Below are positions 27,420-35,404 of a DNA stretch of 64,000 bases, one piece after another. The notes under the pieces are model-generated. The model saw only the letters and a list, made by a program, of their open reading frames with translations, searched no databases and was not told the DNA's origin. Each line of letters opens with the position of its first letter. Position 1 is the first letter of the stretch. Made by a program: the position numbers and the translations under genes. Source of the DNA: Pseudomonadales bacterium (GTDB lineage Bacteria > Pseudomonadota > Gammaproteobacteria > Pseudomonadales > Pseudohongiellaceae); the NCBI GenBank assembly GCA_024234325.1, contig JACKOJ010000002.1:310001-374000 (forward strand). The letters are read 5' to 3'.

Positions 27420-28001
27420 GTGAGCGAACCGAAACTCTCGCGACGCGCGTTTCTGCAACAAACCGGGGTGGCGGCCCGTTCTTCGCTGATTGCCCTTTCC
27501 CTGCCCATGATCATGAGCGCCAGCCAGCAGGCCCGCGCGGCCCAGGCCATGGATGCTCCGATGAAAGCCCTGCAGCCGGACGAAGCGGCGGAATTTGCCG
27601 CCATTGCCGCCCGCATCATTCCGACGGATGAGACACCGGGCGCCACCGAGGCCGGTGCCATCTACTTCATCGACAACGTACTGAGCACCAGCCACGCGAA
27701 CGTGCTGCCCGAACTGCGCGAAGGCCTGGCGGCATTGCAGGCCAGTGCCCAATCGACTTACGGCTCTGCCAGCTTTCACACGCTGGAACCCGCGCAGCAG
27801 GACGCCCTGCTGACCGAAATCGAGCGTGGCAGTTTCTTCAACACCATGCGTTTCCTCACCATTGCCGGCACCTTCTCGCTGCCCGAGTACGGCGGCAACC
27901 GCGATCACATCGGCTGGAAGATGATCGGTTTTGAAGACCGGCACATGTGGATGCCGCCCTATGGATTTTACGACGCGGACTACGCGGCGAAAGGAGAATA
28001 A
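27420..28001 (+). CDS. Gluconate 2-dehydrogenase subunit 3 family protein
   Basis: 193 residues from GTG 27420 with AAGGAG 7 bases upstream. Twin-arginine-type signal (SRRAFLQQTG then a hydrophobic stretch and QARA). The mature part matches the small subunit that accompanies periplasmic GMC dehydrogenases, with the family motifs AARIIPTDETPGA and YGGNRDHIGWKMIGF. Ends 2 bases before the GMC gene. It probably escorts the cofactor-loaded large subunit through the Tat system, as in the family. Confidence 0.9.
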   Translation: MSEPKLSRRAFLQQTGVAARSSLIALSLPMIMSASQQARAAQAMDAPMKALQPDEAAEFAAIAARIIPTDETPGATEAGAIYFIDNVLSTSHANVLPELREGLAALQASAQSTYGSASFHTLEPAQQDALLTEIERGSFFNTMRFLTIAGTFSLPEYGGNRDHIGWKMIGFEDRHMWMPPYGFYDADYAAKGE

Positions 28002-28003
28002 AG

Positions 28004-29665
28004 ATGGCCTGGGCATCCTACCCTACGCGTGAAGAAGTGGATTTCGTCGTCATCGGCTCCGGAGCTGCTGGCGGCATCATGGCGAAGGAACTCTCCTCCG
28101 CCGGGTTCTCCGTTGTTGTGCTGGAACAGGGGCCGCATCTGCGCCCCGGTGACTTCCGCCACGACGAGTGGAACTACACACAGACCGAAGGACTCGTCTG
28201 GGGCAGCCGCAAGGGACACCCGCAGACGTTCCGCCGCTATGAACATGAGAAAGCAGAGCTCGTGGAAGGCGCCCCGCTGGGCTATGCCCACAACGTGGGC
28301 GGCAGCAGCGCGCACTTCTCCGGCAACTTCTGGCGCCTGCGCCCCATTGATTTCATCGAGGCCAGCGTACGCGGCCCCATCGCCGGCACCAACTTCGTGG
28401 ACTGGCCCATCACCTACGAAGAGCTGGAACCCTATTACACCAAAGTGGACTGGGAGATTGGCCTTTCCGGCGTGGAAGGCCCCTGGGACCCGCCCCGCTC
28501 CAAGGGTTACCCCTGCCCGCCCATGCCGCCGAAATCCTCCGGCGTGTTGCTGGAACGCGCGGCGAAAAAACTGGGCTGGACGGCCTACCCGGAACCCCAC
28601 GCGATTCTGTCGCAGCCCTATAACGGGCGGCCCGGCTGCATTCACTGCGGCTTCTGCAACGGCTTCGGCTGCGAGGTAGGCGCCAAGTCGTCCACGGCGG
28701 TCACCATGATTCCCCTGGCCGAGGCCACCGGCAAGTGCGAGCTGCGCACCGGTTGTACCGTGTCCCGCATCAACACCAATGAGCAGGGCCGCGTGACGGA
28801 AGTGGTGTACTGGGAAGAAGACGGCACGGAACAGGCGCAACGCGCCAAGGCCGTGGTGTTGAGCGCCAACGGAGCGGAATCCGCACGTCTGCTGTTCCTG
28901 TCTGAATCCAGCCGCTTCCCCGACGGCCTGGCCAACTCCAGCGGCATGGTGGGCAAGAACCTGATGTTCAACGGCGGCTCCAACGTCTCCGGGCTGTTTG
29001 CCGAGCCGATCAATGCGCACAAGAGCGTGGCGACCACCCGTGTCATTCACGACTTCTACAGCATCGACCCCAAACACGGGTTCTATGGTGGCGGCGGCAT
29101 TGACGCTCGTTCCCTGTCCCGCGGCCTGCCCATGGCGGCGGCGATGCGTGGCGGCATCTTCAGCGGCGCCCGCTGGGGCAGCGCCTACAAGAAGGGACTT
29201 GAGCAGGAGTTCACCCACACCTGTTCCTTCAACGGACACACCACGTCCCTGCCCCTGTCCACCAACAATGTAACGCTCGACCCGGAAGTGAAGGACAAGT
29301 GGGGACGACCGGCACTGCGCACCACCTTCATGAACCACCCGGACGACTTCGCCACCATGAAGTTCTTCATGGAGCGCTCCATCGAACTGATGGATGCGGC
29401 GGGTGCAATTCAGAAAACGGCGTCCTACTCCGAGGACGGGCAGCGCGGCGGGGTGCACCTGCTCGGCACCTGCCGCATGGGCAACGACCCGGCCACCTCG
29501 GTCGTAAACCGTTACAACCGTGCCCATGACATTCCCAACCTCTACATGGTGGACGGTGGCAGCCTGGTGACCTCCGGTCGCGGACAGCCCACCATGACCA
29601 TCATGGCACTGGCCTTCCGCGCGGCAGACCACCTGATTCAGGCGGCCCGCAGGGGCGAGGTGTAA
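28004..29665 (+). CDS. GMC-family FAD oxidoreductase (dehydrogenase large subunit)
   Basis: 553 residues from ATG 28004 behind AAGGAG. N-terminal FAD motif GSGAAGG (18-24), a second block NVGGSSAHFSGNFWRL, the Cys-rich motif CIHCGFCNGFGC characteristic of membrane sugar/gluconate dehydrogenases, and a C-terminal GMC signature with HLLGTCRMG (catalytic His) and GRGQPTMTIMALA. It has no signal of its own, so export would rely on the preceding Tat subunit. The usual cytochrome c subunit is not adjacent; the nearest cytochrome gene is at 23,136. Substrate (sugar, sugar acid or polyol) unknown. Confidence 0.92.
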   Translation: MAWASYPTREEVDFVVIGSGAAGGIMAKELSSAGFSVVVLEQGPHLRPGDFRHDEWNYTQTEGLVWGSRKGHPQTFRRYEHEKAELVEGAPLGYAHNVGGSSAHFSGNFWRLRPIDFIEASVRGPIAGTNFVDWPITYEELEPYYTKVDWEIGLSGVEGPWDPPRSKGYPCPPMPPKSSGVLLERAAKKLGWTAYPEPHAILSQPYNGRPGCIHCGFCNGFGCEVGAKSSTAVTMIPLAEATGKCELRTGCTVSRINTNEQGRVTEVVYWEEDGTEQAQRAKAVVLSANGAESARLLFLSESSRFPDGLANSSGMVGKNLMFNGGSNVSGLFAEPINAHKSVATTRVIHDFYSIDPKHGFYGGGGIDARSLSRGLPMAAAMRGGIFSGARWGSAYKKGLEQEFTHTCSFNGHTTSLPLSTNNVTLDPEVKDKWGRPALRTTFMNHPDDFATMKFFMERSIELMDAAGAIQKTASYSEDGQRGGVHLLGTCRMGNDPATSVVNRYNRAHDIPNLYMVDGGSLVTSGRGQPTMTIMALAFRAADHLIQAARRGEV

Positions 29666-29701
29666 ACGGCGGCTTAACGGGCCAAGCCAGCCAAAAGGAA
29701 G

Positions 29702-29739
29702 AACGGTGACACAGCGAACAAGGCCGCCGTGTCACCGTT
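29702..29739. terminator. Hairpin between convergent GMC and lipoprotein genes
   Basis: An 11-bp perfect stem (29702-29712 with 29729-29739) and a 16-base loop. The T-tract is weak, but the convergent position fits a shared terminator. Confidence 0.55.
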
Positions 29740-29752
29740 GTGTCTGAAGTCT

Positions 29753-29938
29753 TCAGCAGTTGCGATCCGCAGCGCCTACAGCGTCGCGCGCTTCCTCGCA
29801 CGCCTCTCTCAGGGTGTCGGCGGTATTGCTCGCCGCCTCATCAATGGCGGCGCCCATGCGCTCGGCGGCGCCATCATCGCTGTCACAGGCGCTCAGCGCC
29901 AGCATGGCCAGTACAATTACGGCAGTGTGTAATTTCAT
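29753..29938 (-). CDS. Small lipoprotein, unknown
   Basis: 61 residues from ATG 29938 with AAGGAG upstream. Signal sequence with lipobox LSAC, so Cys20 would be lipidated; the mature part is about 40 residues of acidic amphipathic helix (repeated A/D/E/R) ending in Cys. No family recognised beyond a general entericidin/small-lipoprotein look. Longer readings upstream to 30,193 overlap the divergent gene and lack a ribosome site. Confidence 0.72.
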   Translation of the reverse strand: MKLHTAVIVLAMLALSACDSDDGAAERMGAAIDEAASNTADTLREACEEARDAVGAADRNC

Positions 29939-30152
29939 GCAAGGTCTCCTTATCGGCCTCCTGCAGGAAGCAGGATGTCGGATGTGGATTTCACCACCCG
30001 GTTCACAGGATGGTGCCACCCAGCATAACACAGCAAAAAATCCGGTTCCGTGGCCCGGGTTCACACTTTGCGGGGCGAAATCAGTAGATATTTCCGGCGT
30101 GAATGGCAAGATGTGCAGGAATCCATTGCCCTGTCGAACCGGAAATCCCTCC

Positions 30153-30746
30153 ATGAACAGTCTTACCCGCGCGTTTCTGCTTGGTCTCTCCATTCTGCTG
30201 CCCGTGGTGCTGTCGATTCAGCTCATCATCTGGCTGGGCAGCACCGTGGAATCCTGGCTGAAAACCCTGTGGTTGCTGGTGCTGTCCGACACCATGTATT
30301 TTCCGGGCCTGGCCCTGATCAGCTTCATCGCCCTGACCACCCTTGTGGGCCTGCTCTCCCGCCTTGCCATCATTCGCGGCGTGCTGAAACTGCCGGGGCG
30401 CGCCATGGAGCGCATTCCCCTGGTGCGCTACATCTACAGCACCATCAAGGACTTTCTCGACCTCATCGGCGGCAAGACTTTCTCGGATCAGTCGGTCGTA
30501 TGGGTAACACTGCCGCAAGCCAATGCCCGCCTGCTGGGCATCGTGACCAAGAGCGGCGACGACAAGTCCGCACGCCTGTCTTCCTTCATAGAGGACGACG
30601 AAGTGGCCGTGTATCTGCCCATGAGCTATCAGGCCGGTGGCTACATGCTGGTGGTGTCGCGCGACCAGATCGAGAAGACCGACATGTCCCCCGGCGAGGC
30701 CCTGCACCTGATCATGAGCGCGGGGCTAGGGCAGCAGAAGCGCTGA
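30153..30746 (+). CDS. DUF502 membrane protein
   Basis: 197 residues from ATG 30153. Two N-terminal hydrophobic hairpin segments (about 7-28 and 50-72), then the DUF502 hallmark RIPLVRYIYSTIKDF-like block (ERIPLVRYIYSTIKDFLD) and a soluble C-terminal domain with YLPMSYQAGGYMLVVSRD. Homologues are widespread inner-membrane proteins without proven function. Likely co-transcribed with the following hydrolase gene, 30 bases on. Confidence 0.88.
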   Translation: MNSLTRAFLLGLSILLPVVLSIQLIIWLGSTVESWLKTLWLLVLSDTMYFPGLALISFIALTTLVGLLSRLAIIRGVLKLPGRAMERIPLVRYIYSTIKDFLDLIGGKTFSDQSVVWVTLPQANARLLGIVTKSGDDKSARLSSFIEDDEVAVYLPMSYQAGGYMLVVSRDQIEKTDMSPGEALHLIMSAGLGQQKR

Positions 30747-30776
30747 AGAAGGGAGCGATGAACGAGGAATGGATGG

Positions 30777-32123
30777 ATGCGTAAAGTACTGACAGGGCTG
30801 GCGCTAAGCCTGCTGGTACTCTGCGGCACTGCCGCACTGCTGGGCGTGACGCCGCACTATGTGGCCACCGCTCCCGGCATCGGTGGCGGCATCGGCGCCA
30901 AGCTGCTGTGCAGCGCCGTCTATGTCAGCGGCTTTGACAAGGCGCAGGCCTTCGCAGACCTCGAACAGTATTCGCCCCTTCTTCGCTATCTCGACGTCGA
31001 GTACGACGACAGTGCACGCAGCGTGCAGGCGTCTCTCTTCGGCATGGGCAGGACCACCGCGCGTTATCTTCCCGGCCTCGGCTGCGCCAACGAATACCCC
31101 GGCGAAACCGCGCGTGACACCCTGCAGCCACAGCCACTGACGCACCTCGACAGCCGCTGGCCCCATGGCAACCGCGTAGACTCCATCGCGCCGGACACTC
31201 AGGCCCTGATCGAGAGCATCGTTGCCGAAGACAACCTGGAAGATCTCAACACCCGCGCGCTGCTCGTCGTGCATCAGGGACAGATCGTGGCGGAGGCCTA
31301 TGCCCAAGGTGCCGGGCCTAACACACCGCTGATCGGCTGGTCCATGTCCAAGAGCCTGACTTCCGTCATGCTCGGCAACCTGGTCCTGCGCGGCAAGCTC
31401 GATCTCAATCAGCGCCCGGTATTCGCGCAGTGGGCACAGGACAATCGCCGTGACATCAGCCTGCGCGACATGTTGCGCATGAGCGATGGCCTTGCCTTCT
31501 CTGAACGCTACAGCCCCGGCGACGACGTTACCCTGATGCTGTTCACCCAGGCCTCCGCCACCGACTACGCCATGGCGCGCCCCCTGGAGCACCCGCCCGG
31601 CGTGCATTTCAATTACAGCTCCGGCACCGCCAACCTGCTCGCCCGCGTCTACTACGATCACACCGGCAGCAGCCTGCAGACAGCCTACGACGACTTCATG
31701 GAAAACATCGCCCTGCCCCTGAGTTTTCAGGACGCGGTGTTCGAGACCGATGCGGAAGGCGTGTTCGTCGGCAGCTCGTATTTCTACGCCTCCGCACGCG
31801 ACTGGGCCCGCCTGGGACAACTGATGCTGAACGGCGGCGAGATCAACGGCCGCCGCGTCATCAGCGAAGACTGGGTGGCGCAATCCACCGCGCCCAACCC
31901 CTCGGAGAACAACCGCGCCTACGGCTATCAATGGTGGTTGAATGGCGGCGGTGACGCCCTGCGCTGGCCCGACCTCTCCCCCGACGTGTACGCCGCCCAG
32001 GGCAACCGCCAGCAGGTGCTGATGGTGTTGCCGTCACAGGAGATGGTGATTGTGAGACTGGGCTGGACCTCGGGCAGTTACCCGATCAACGAGCGCATGG
32101 CGCGCATCGCGGAATCCTTCTGA
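30777..32123 (+). CDS. Serine hydrolase, beta-lactamase/PBP-like family
   Basis: 448 residues from ATG 30777 (GAGG upstream). N-terminal signal/anchor helix (about 4-24). An unusual ~110-residue front region precedes the beta-lactamase-like domain: nucleophile motif S189-M-S-K192, the second-triad Tyr in NYSSGTANLL (about 281), a WARLGQLMLNGG block and a C-terminal strand. This is the class C/EstB-like group, which includes peptidases and esterases; antibiotic hydrolysis is not implied. It ends 20 bases before the tRNA-Arg gene on the opposite strand. Confidence 0.87.
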   Translation: MRKVLTGLALSLLVLCGTAALLGVTPHYVATAPGIGGGIGAKLLCSAVYVSGFDKAQAFADLEQYSPLLRYLDVEYDDSARSVQASLFGMGRTTARYLPGLGCANEYPGETARDTLQPQPLTHLDSRWPHGNRVDSIAPDTQALIESIVAEDNLEDLNTRALLVVHQGQIVAEAYAQGAGPNTPLIGWSMSKSLTSVMLGNLVLRGKLDLNQRPVFAQWAQDNRRDISLRDMLRMSDGLAFSERYSPGDDVTLMLFTQASATDYAMARPLEHPPGVHFNYSSGTANLLARVYYDHTGSSLQTAYDDFMENIALPLSFQDAVFETDAEGVFVGSSYFYASARDWARLGQLMLNGGEINGRRVISEDWVAQSTAPNPSENNRAYGYQWWLNGGGDALRWPDLSPDVYAAQGNRQQVLMVLPSQEMVIVRLGWTSGSYPINERMARIAESF

Positions 32124-32143
32124 GAGTGCTGCCAACCGGAAAA

Positions 32144-32220
<77 letters not shown>

Positions 32221-32626
32221 GGGGAATGGTGTGTCGTTGAAATCCGCTCCGTTTCCGGCACAGGAAAGGCGCTTTAGCAAACAGCTTTACAGGCCCTACG
32301 ACACGATTTTTTTGACATGGATTCAATAGCTTAGGTGATTTTCAGTGCACCAGGCCTGATCCAGAGACCTCCCACTACGGCGAGCCGAGCGGACAGGAGC
32401 GCGAATAGTACCCGAATTCGGGTTTTTGTGCACGGGGATTGGTGCGGTGGGTGTTGGGGGAAGCGCTCCGATAGCGCCCTGGTGCGATGCAGTTTGGCTC
32501 AGAGGCACCCATGGCATTGGCTGCAGGATTAGGGAATATGACTCCTTGATTCGGCTCGTGATTCGGTCTGATTGTCTCTCCTTTTTTCGAATGCATTCTA
32601 CGACCCGACACCTGCTACCAGATTTG
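32221..32626. other. Start of A+T-richer island, no convincing gene
   Basis: Between tRNA-Arg and the first direct repeat. Short open frames exist on both strands (plus 32426-32695, minus 32375-32611), but neither has a ribosome site, a recognisable motif or consistent codon use. A plus-strand TTGACA occurs at 32312 without a good -10. A 14-base palindrome followed by five T lies at 32410-32427. Probably decayed or non-coding mobile DNA. Confidence 0.5.
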
Positions 32627-32842
32627 GATATTTCTATTGGCGGGCATTTGGGGATTCAGTATAGTTCCAGAAACTTGACGGGTTATGGAGCCTGACGCTC
32701 GCTAACAGCACGACGCGCCAGACAACTGACTTTTTGATGCAAAATCAAAAAGTTAAAGGCATAGAGCCATACACCAAGCATTAAGCTTGCCTCCCGTTAA
32801 TATTTATTAGGAGGTCGTTGGCCTTTTAAATGAACTGTTAGC
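32627..32842 (+). repeat. Structured direct repeat, copy 1 (cassette-site-like)
   Basis: Imperfect direct repeat of the element at 33161-33375. The first ~74 bases are nearly identical in both copies. The rest is a structured part, 32701-32842: ends GCTAACAG/CTGTTAGC are perfect complements, an inner pair ACGAC (32710)/GTCGT (32814) is conserved by compensating change, and a perfect 10-bp hairpin occupies 32729-32753. AAC...GTT ends recall integron attC sites, but the spacing between inner and outer boxes is asymmetric, so the identity is open. It lies 23 bases before the next gene's start. Confidence 0.75.
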
Positions 32843-32864
32843 TGCAGAGGAAGATTCATCTTCA

Positions 32865-33191
32865 ATGAAAAGAAGAAATTTCATAGTATGTTCTTCCATA
32901 ATCTTTGCAGGTCTCCCATGCTCAAGCGAGGCCTTTATTCAAGGAATCATCATTAGGCAAATATTAAGCGGATTAATTAGGTCAGCTGGCCGAGCATCGC
33001 GTTCAATGGTTAGAACGGTTCCAAGAAGGGGAAGTAGGGTTTACGGCTACGCACCTTCTCCTATTGCAAGACAACTAGCGGCTGAACGACAAGCGTTATT
33101 AGCTGAACGCATTAACAGGCAAAATAAAAGCTACCTCAAGAACTGCCGCGGCCAGGTAAAGATATTTCTATTGGCGGGCCTTTGGGGATAA
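32865..33191 (+). CDS. Small basic exported protein, unknown (cassette gene)
   Basis: 108 residues from ATG 32865, with GAGGAAG about 11 bases upstream. The N-terminus looks like a signal peptide (MKRRNF then IVCSSIIFAGLPCSSEAF); the rest is Arg/Ser-rich and basic (about ten Arg between residues 38 and 90). Its last ~10 codons lie in the first bases of repeat copy 2, as integron cassette genes often run into their recombination site. No family recognised. Codon use is A+T-rich, unlike the flanking chromosome. Confidence 0.55.
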   Translation: MKRRNFIVCSSIIFAGLPCSSEAFIQGIIIRQILSGLIRSAGRASRSMVRTVPRRGSRVYGYAPSPIARQLAAERQALLAERINRQNKSYLKNCRGQVKIFLLAGLWG

Positions 33192-33375
33192 GTATAGTTC
33201 AGAAACTTGACGGGTTATGGAGCCTGATGCCCCCTAACAGTGCGGCGCGCCAGACAACTGCTTTTTCTGGCGCAAAATCAAAATGTTAAAGGCACAGAAA
33301 CCTACGCAAAGTATTTAGCCTGCGTCCCGATAATAACTATTAGGAGGCCGCTGGCCTTCTAAATGAACTGTTGGG
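33161..33375 (+). repeat. Structured direct repeat, copy 2 (cassette-site-like)
   Basis: Second copy of the repeat at 32627. Ends CCTAACAG (33233-33240) and CTGTTGGG (33368-33375) pair fully with one G-T wobble; inner GCGGC (33242)/GCCGC (33347) pair where copy 1 has ACGAC/GTCGT. An internal 8-bp hairpin GCGCCAGA/TCTGGCGC lies at 33247-33273. The paired changes between copies show that the fold, not just the sequence, has been kept. Confidence 0.75.
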
Positions 33376-33415
33376 AGGCTCTGCAGGCGCGGTGGTCAGC
33401 GGGCATTGAGAGGTA

Positions 33416-33868
33416 GTGATTTTAGTGATGGAAGCCTACGAAGGTGATTTAGTTCGACCGCTGGGTTTCGTGACCCTGTATTTTGCGTATGCTGAAGGTC
33501 AACTCGACGAAGTCGTCAATGCGCTCACACGAATTTCTAGTTGCTGTATAACGAGACCGTTAAGTTTCGGCCACAAGCTCGGCGAAGCAACTCGTTTAAT
33601 TGAGCAAGTCGGAGTCGATCGATTGCCAGGTTTAGCGAAGGTGCTAGAAGAGGCAAGACCGCTAGTTGAAGCTAGGAATGAGTTGGTCCATGGTCAGTTA
33701 TTTAGTGGTGGGCGCTTGGTATCGCGAGCGGGTATGAGGCAGGTTACTTCGCAAGAGATCGAGGACCTCGCTGAAAGTATCTTCACGTGGAAGGAGCGAT
33801 TATGGGAGCGACACTGCCGAGAGCTGATACCTCTTCTACCTCAGTCTACGTTTAAGAATGGATCATAA
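33416..33868 (+). CDS. HEPN-like small protein with RNxxxH motif, unknown
   Basis: 150 residues from GTG 33416; GTG 33425 or ATG 33428 is also possible and better spaced from GAGAGG. All-helical prediction, with the motif R-N-E-L-V-H (about residues 87-92) that fits the HEPN active-site pattern Rx4-6H with Asn after Arg. HEPN proteins are often RNases in toxin-antitoxin or defence systems. No antitoxin is evident, though a decayed partner cannot be ruled out. Follows repeat copy 2 by about 40 bases, like a cassette gene. Function is inference from one motif. Confidence 0.6.
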   Translation: MILVMEAYEGDLVRPLGFVTLYFAYAEGQLDEVVNALTRISSCCITRPLSFGHKLGEATRLIEQVGVDRLPGLAKVLEEARPLVEARNELVHGQLFSGGRLVSRAGMRQVTSQEIEDLAESIFTWKERLWERHCRELIPLLPQSTFKNGS

Positions 33869-33962
33869 GCAGGTAGCCTCCCATCAAGTGGCATCACAGC
33901 TATCAATTTTCCCCCGCTTCGCGGCTCCAAAATGGTGCGTGTGCTATGCGTTACGTTTCATA

Positions 33963-34385
33963 ATGAAGATAGTGCCAACGTTCATAGGATTCCTACTTAT
34001 AGGCTCTGCCTATAGCCAGAGCATTGAGCCTCAAAAGCTGGATTTAGCCACGTTCGGCTCTGCTTACCTACCCATAGTTCGCGCTTACGCAGGATCAGGC
34101 GATTTTTCGAGTGATGTTGTACGACGAATAATGTCTCCATATGCATCGATGGAACTCATTATTCAAGAAGAATCTGATCTGACAAAAGTCACTTATGACA
34201 AGTCCCTCGTTAAGGGAATAGTTCTATCCGATGGCGAGCCAATATTGGCGATGGAAGTCCATGGATATAGCAGTTACAACATCGTTTGGCTGAATGAAGA
34301 TTTGATACAGATTACAAACTGGCCAGGCCGTTGCGTAGAAATGCAGACGATTTACAGCGTGCTAGAAGGTAGAGAAATCTATTAG
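33963..34385 (+). CDS. Small exported protein, unknown
   Basis: 140 residues from ATG 33963. Signal peptide MKIVPTFIGFLLIGSAYS with likely cleavage after AYS. The mature ~120 residues are mixed alpha/beta without recognised motif; one Cys near the C-terminus. A longer reading to 33,858 overlaps the previous gene and has no better start. A+T-rich codons like the rest of the island. Confidence 0.55.
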   Translation: MKIVPTFIGFLLIGSAYSQSIEPQKLDLATFGSAYLPIVRAYAGSGDFSSDVVRRIMSPYASMELIIQEESDLTKVTYDKSLVKGIVLSDGEPILAMEVHGYSSYNIVWLNEDLIQITNWPGRCVEMQTIYSVLEGREIY

Positions 34386-34464
34386 GAAGGATTCCAACAT
34401 TGCGGTGTATAAAAGTTTTTGTGCGATCAAAGCACGCTTTCATGCATTTTTCTCGAGAAGATCT

Positions 34465-34519
34465 AAGGTGTCATAGTAGTTTGAAAGAATTTACTCTAAA
34501 CAACTTACTCTGACACCTT
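34465..34519. repeat. Inverted repeat between convergent island genes
   Basis: AAGGTGTCA (34465-34473) pairs exactly with TGACACCTT (34511-34519); the inner bases continue an imperfect stem. It may act as a two-way terminator. Its ends (ATCTAAGG... and ...CCTTTGATTTCTT) resemble the element at 35,119-35,211. Confidence 0.5.
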
Positions 34520-34534
34520 TGATTTCTTAGGCAG

Positions 34535-35071
34535 TTAAGGAAGTTGAATGCCTTGAATCGCGCTTTGGCGATATCGATCTAGATACGATTCGAGTATTGC
34601 GATCAACTCGCGGTCATTGACCTTCCGTAAACTTTGAGAGGTTAAAATTACAGATTTCCCATACAGCAACTCATGAAATTTTCCAGCATGGAATGAGTCT
34701 GCAGTCGAACCAGGTTTCAGCTTAATGACGATATAGTGAGCTTTACCCATTCTCGCTGAGGAAACCGATTGTATACCTTGCCAAGGAATTGTACTGCCCA
34801 AAATGTATGCACTAAAGGGCTTATAGTGAACGCCTGTACTATCGAGGGTTAAATTTTCCTTAATTTTGAAAATCAGAAAGATCTGCCAAATTTCAATTAA
34901 AAATATTGGAGTGCCAATCAACCCGAACAGGATCACACCGGCACTATCCCCTTCTATCGCAAAACCCCATATATAGTACAAGAGCTGCACGCAAATTAGG
35001 CCAAGCACAGCAACACAGTATTTCGTGTAATTCGACGATGCACGAATAACTACTGTCTCAATATCGCCCAT
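34535..35071 (-). CDS. Membrane protein resembling the STM3941 family, unknown
   Basis: 178 residues from ATG 35071. Two hydrophobic segments (about 18-36 and 43-70), then a soluble domain with the pattern IPWQGIQSV that recalls the small STM3941-like/PH-like membrane protein group. The match is weak and by general layout. On the opposite strand to the other island genes. Function unknown. Confidence 0.6.
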   Translation of the reverse strand: MGDIETVVIRASSNYTKYCVAVLGLICVQLLYYIWGFAIEGDSAGVILFGLIGTPIFLIEIWQIFLIFKIKENLTLDSTGVHYKPFSAYILGSTIPWQGIQSVSSARMGKAHYIVIKLKPGSTADSFHAGKFHELLYGKSVILTSQSLRKVNDRELIAILESYLDRYRQSAIQGIQLP

Positions 35072-35118
35072 AAAATAGTATGTCTCAGATTTCCCTCACT
35101 ACGGGGAAACGACGTTAG

Positions 35119-35211
35119 AATCTAAGGGGTTGGAATCCTTTGATCGAGCACCTGACCTTTCCCCTGAGTTAGTACCACGCTCTCTAAATCAAAGGGTCAG
35201 GTTCCTTGATT
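35119..35211. repeat. REP-like inverted repeat region
   Basis: In the 369-base gap 35,072-35,440 without a convincing gene. ACCTGACCTTT (35150-35160) pairs with AAAGGGTCAGGT (35191-35202) with one bulge, and AATCAAAGG...CCTTGATT forms a nested hairpin at about 35187-35211. This CCTTTGAT/GGGTCAGG pattern resembles REP elements mobilised by RAYT transposases; no RAYT gene is present. A 61-codon plus-strand frame at 35,206 is judged chance. Confidence 0.45.
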
Positions 35212-35404
35212 TCTTCCCCCTTCTACACCCGAATACGATACCCGCACCATGATATACAGATTGAAGAGCAGGACGAGAAAACTTCCCATTACCTGCACAA
35301 CAAGCGGGAAACCGGAACTCCCCTGAGCACAAGCACAATACGACACGACCAGGACAAGAGCCTGAACCGGAATACTAGGAAATCATGTTAGGAAACGAAC
35401 AACA

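Noticed and set aside
32410..32427. 14-base palindrome followed by T5
   Set aside because: A perfect palindrome leaves no room for a normal loop, so it is a poor terminator; not near the end of a supported gene.
32375..32695. Short frames on both strands before repeat copy 1
   Set aside because: No ribosome site, no motif, and mutually exclusive; the plus one runs into the repeat in a different frame from the cassette gene at copy 2.
33858..33962. A third copy of the structured repeat after the HEPN-like gene
   Set aside because: The bases there show neither the conserved 74-base head nor pairing ends; at most a decayed remnant.
35206..35391. 61-codon plus-strand frame
   Set aside because: Polar, low-information sequence starting within a REP-like repeat; no ribosome site.
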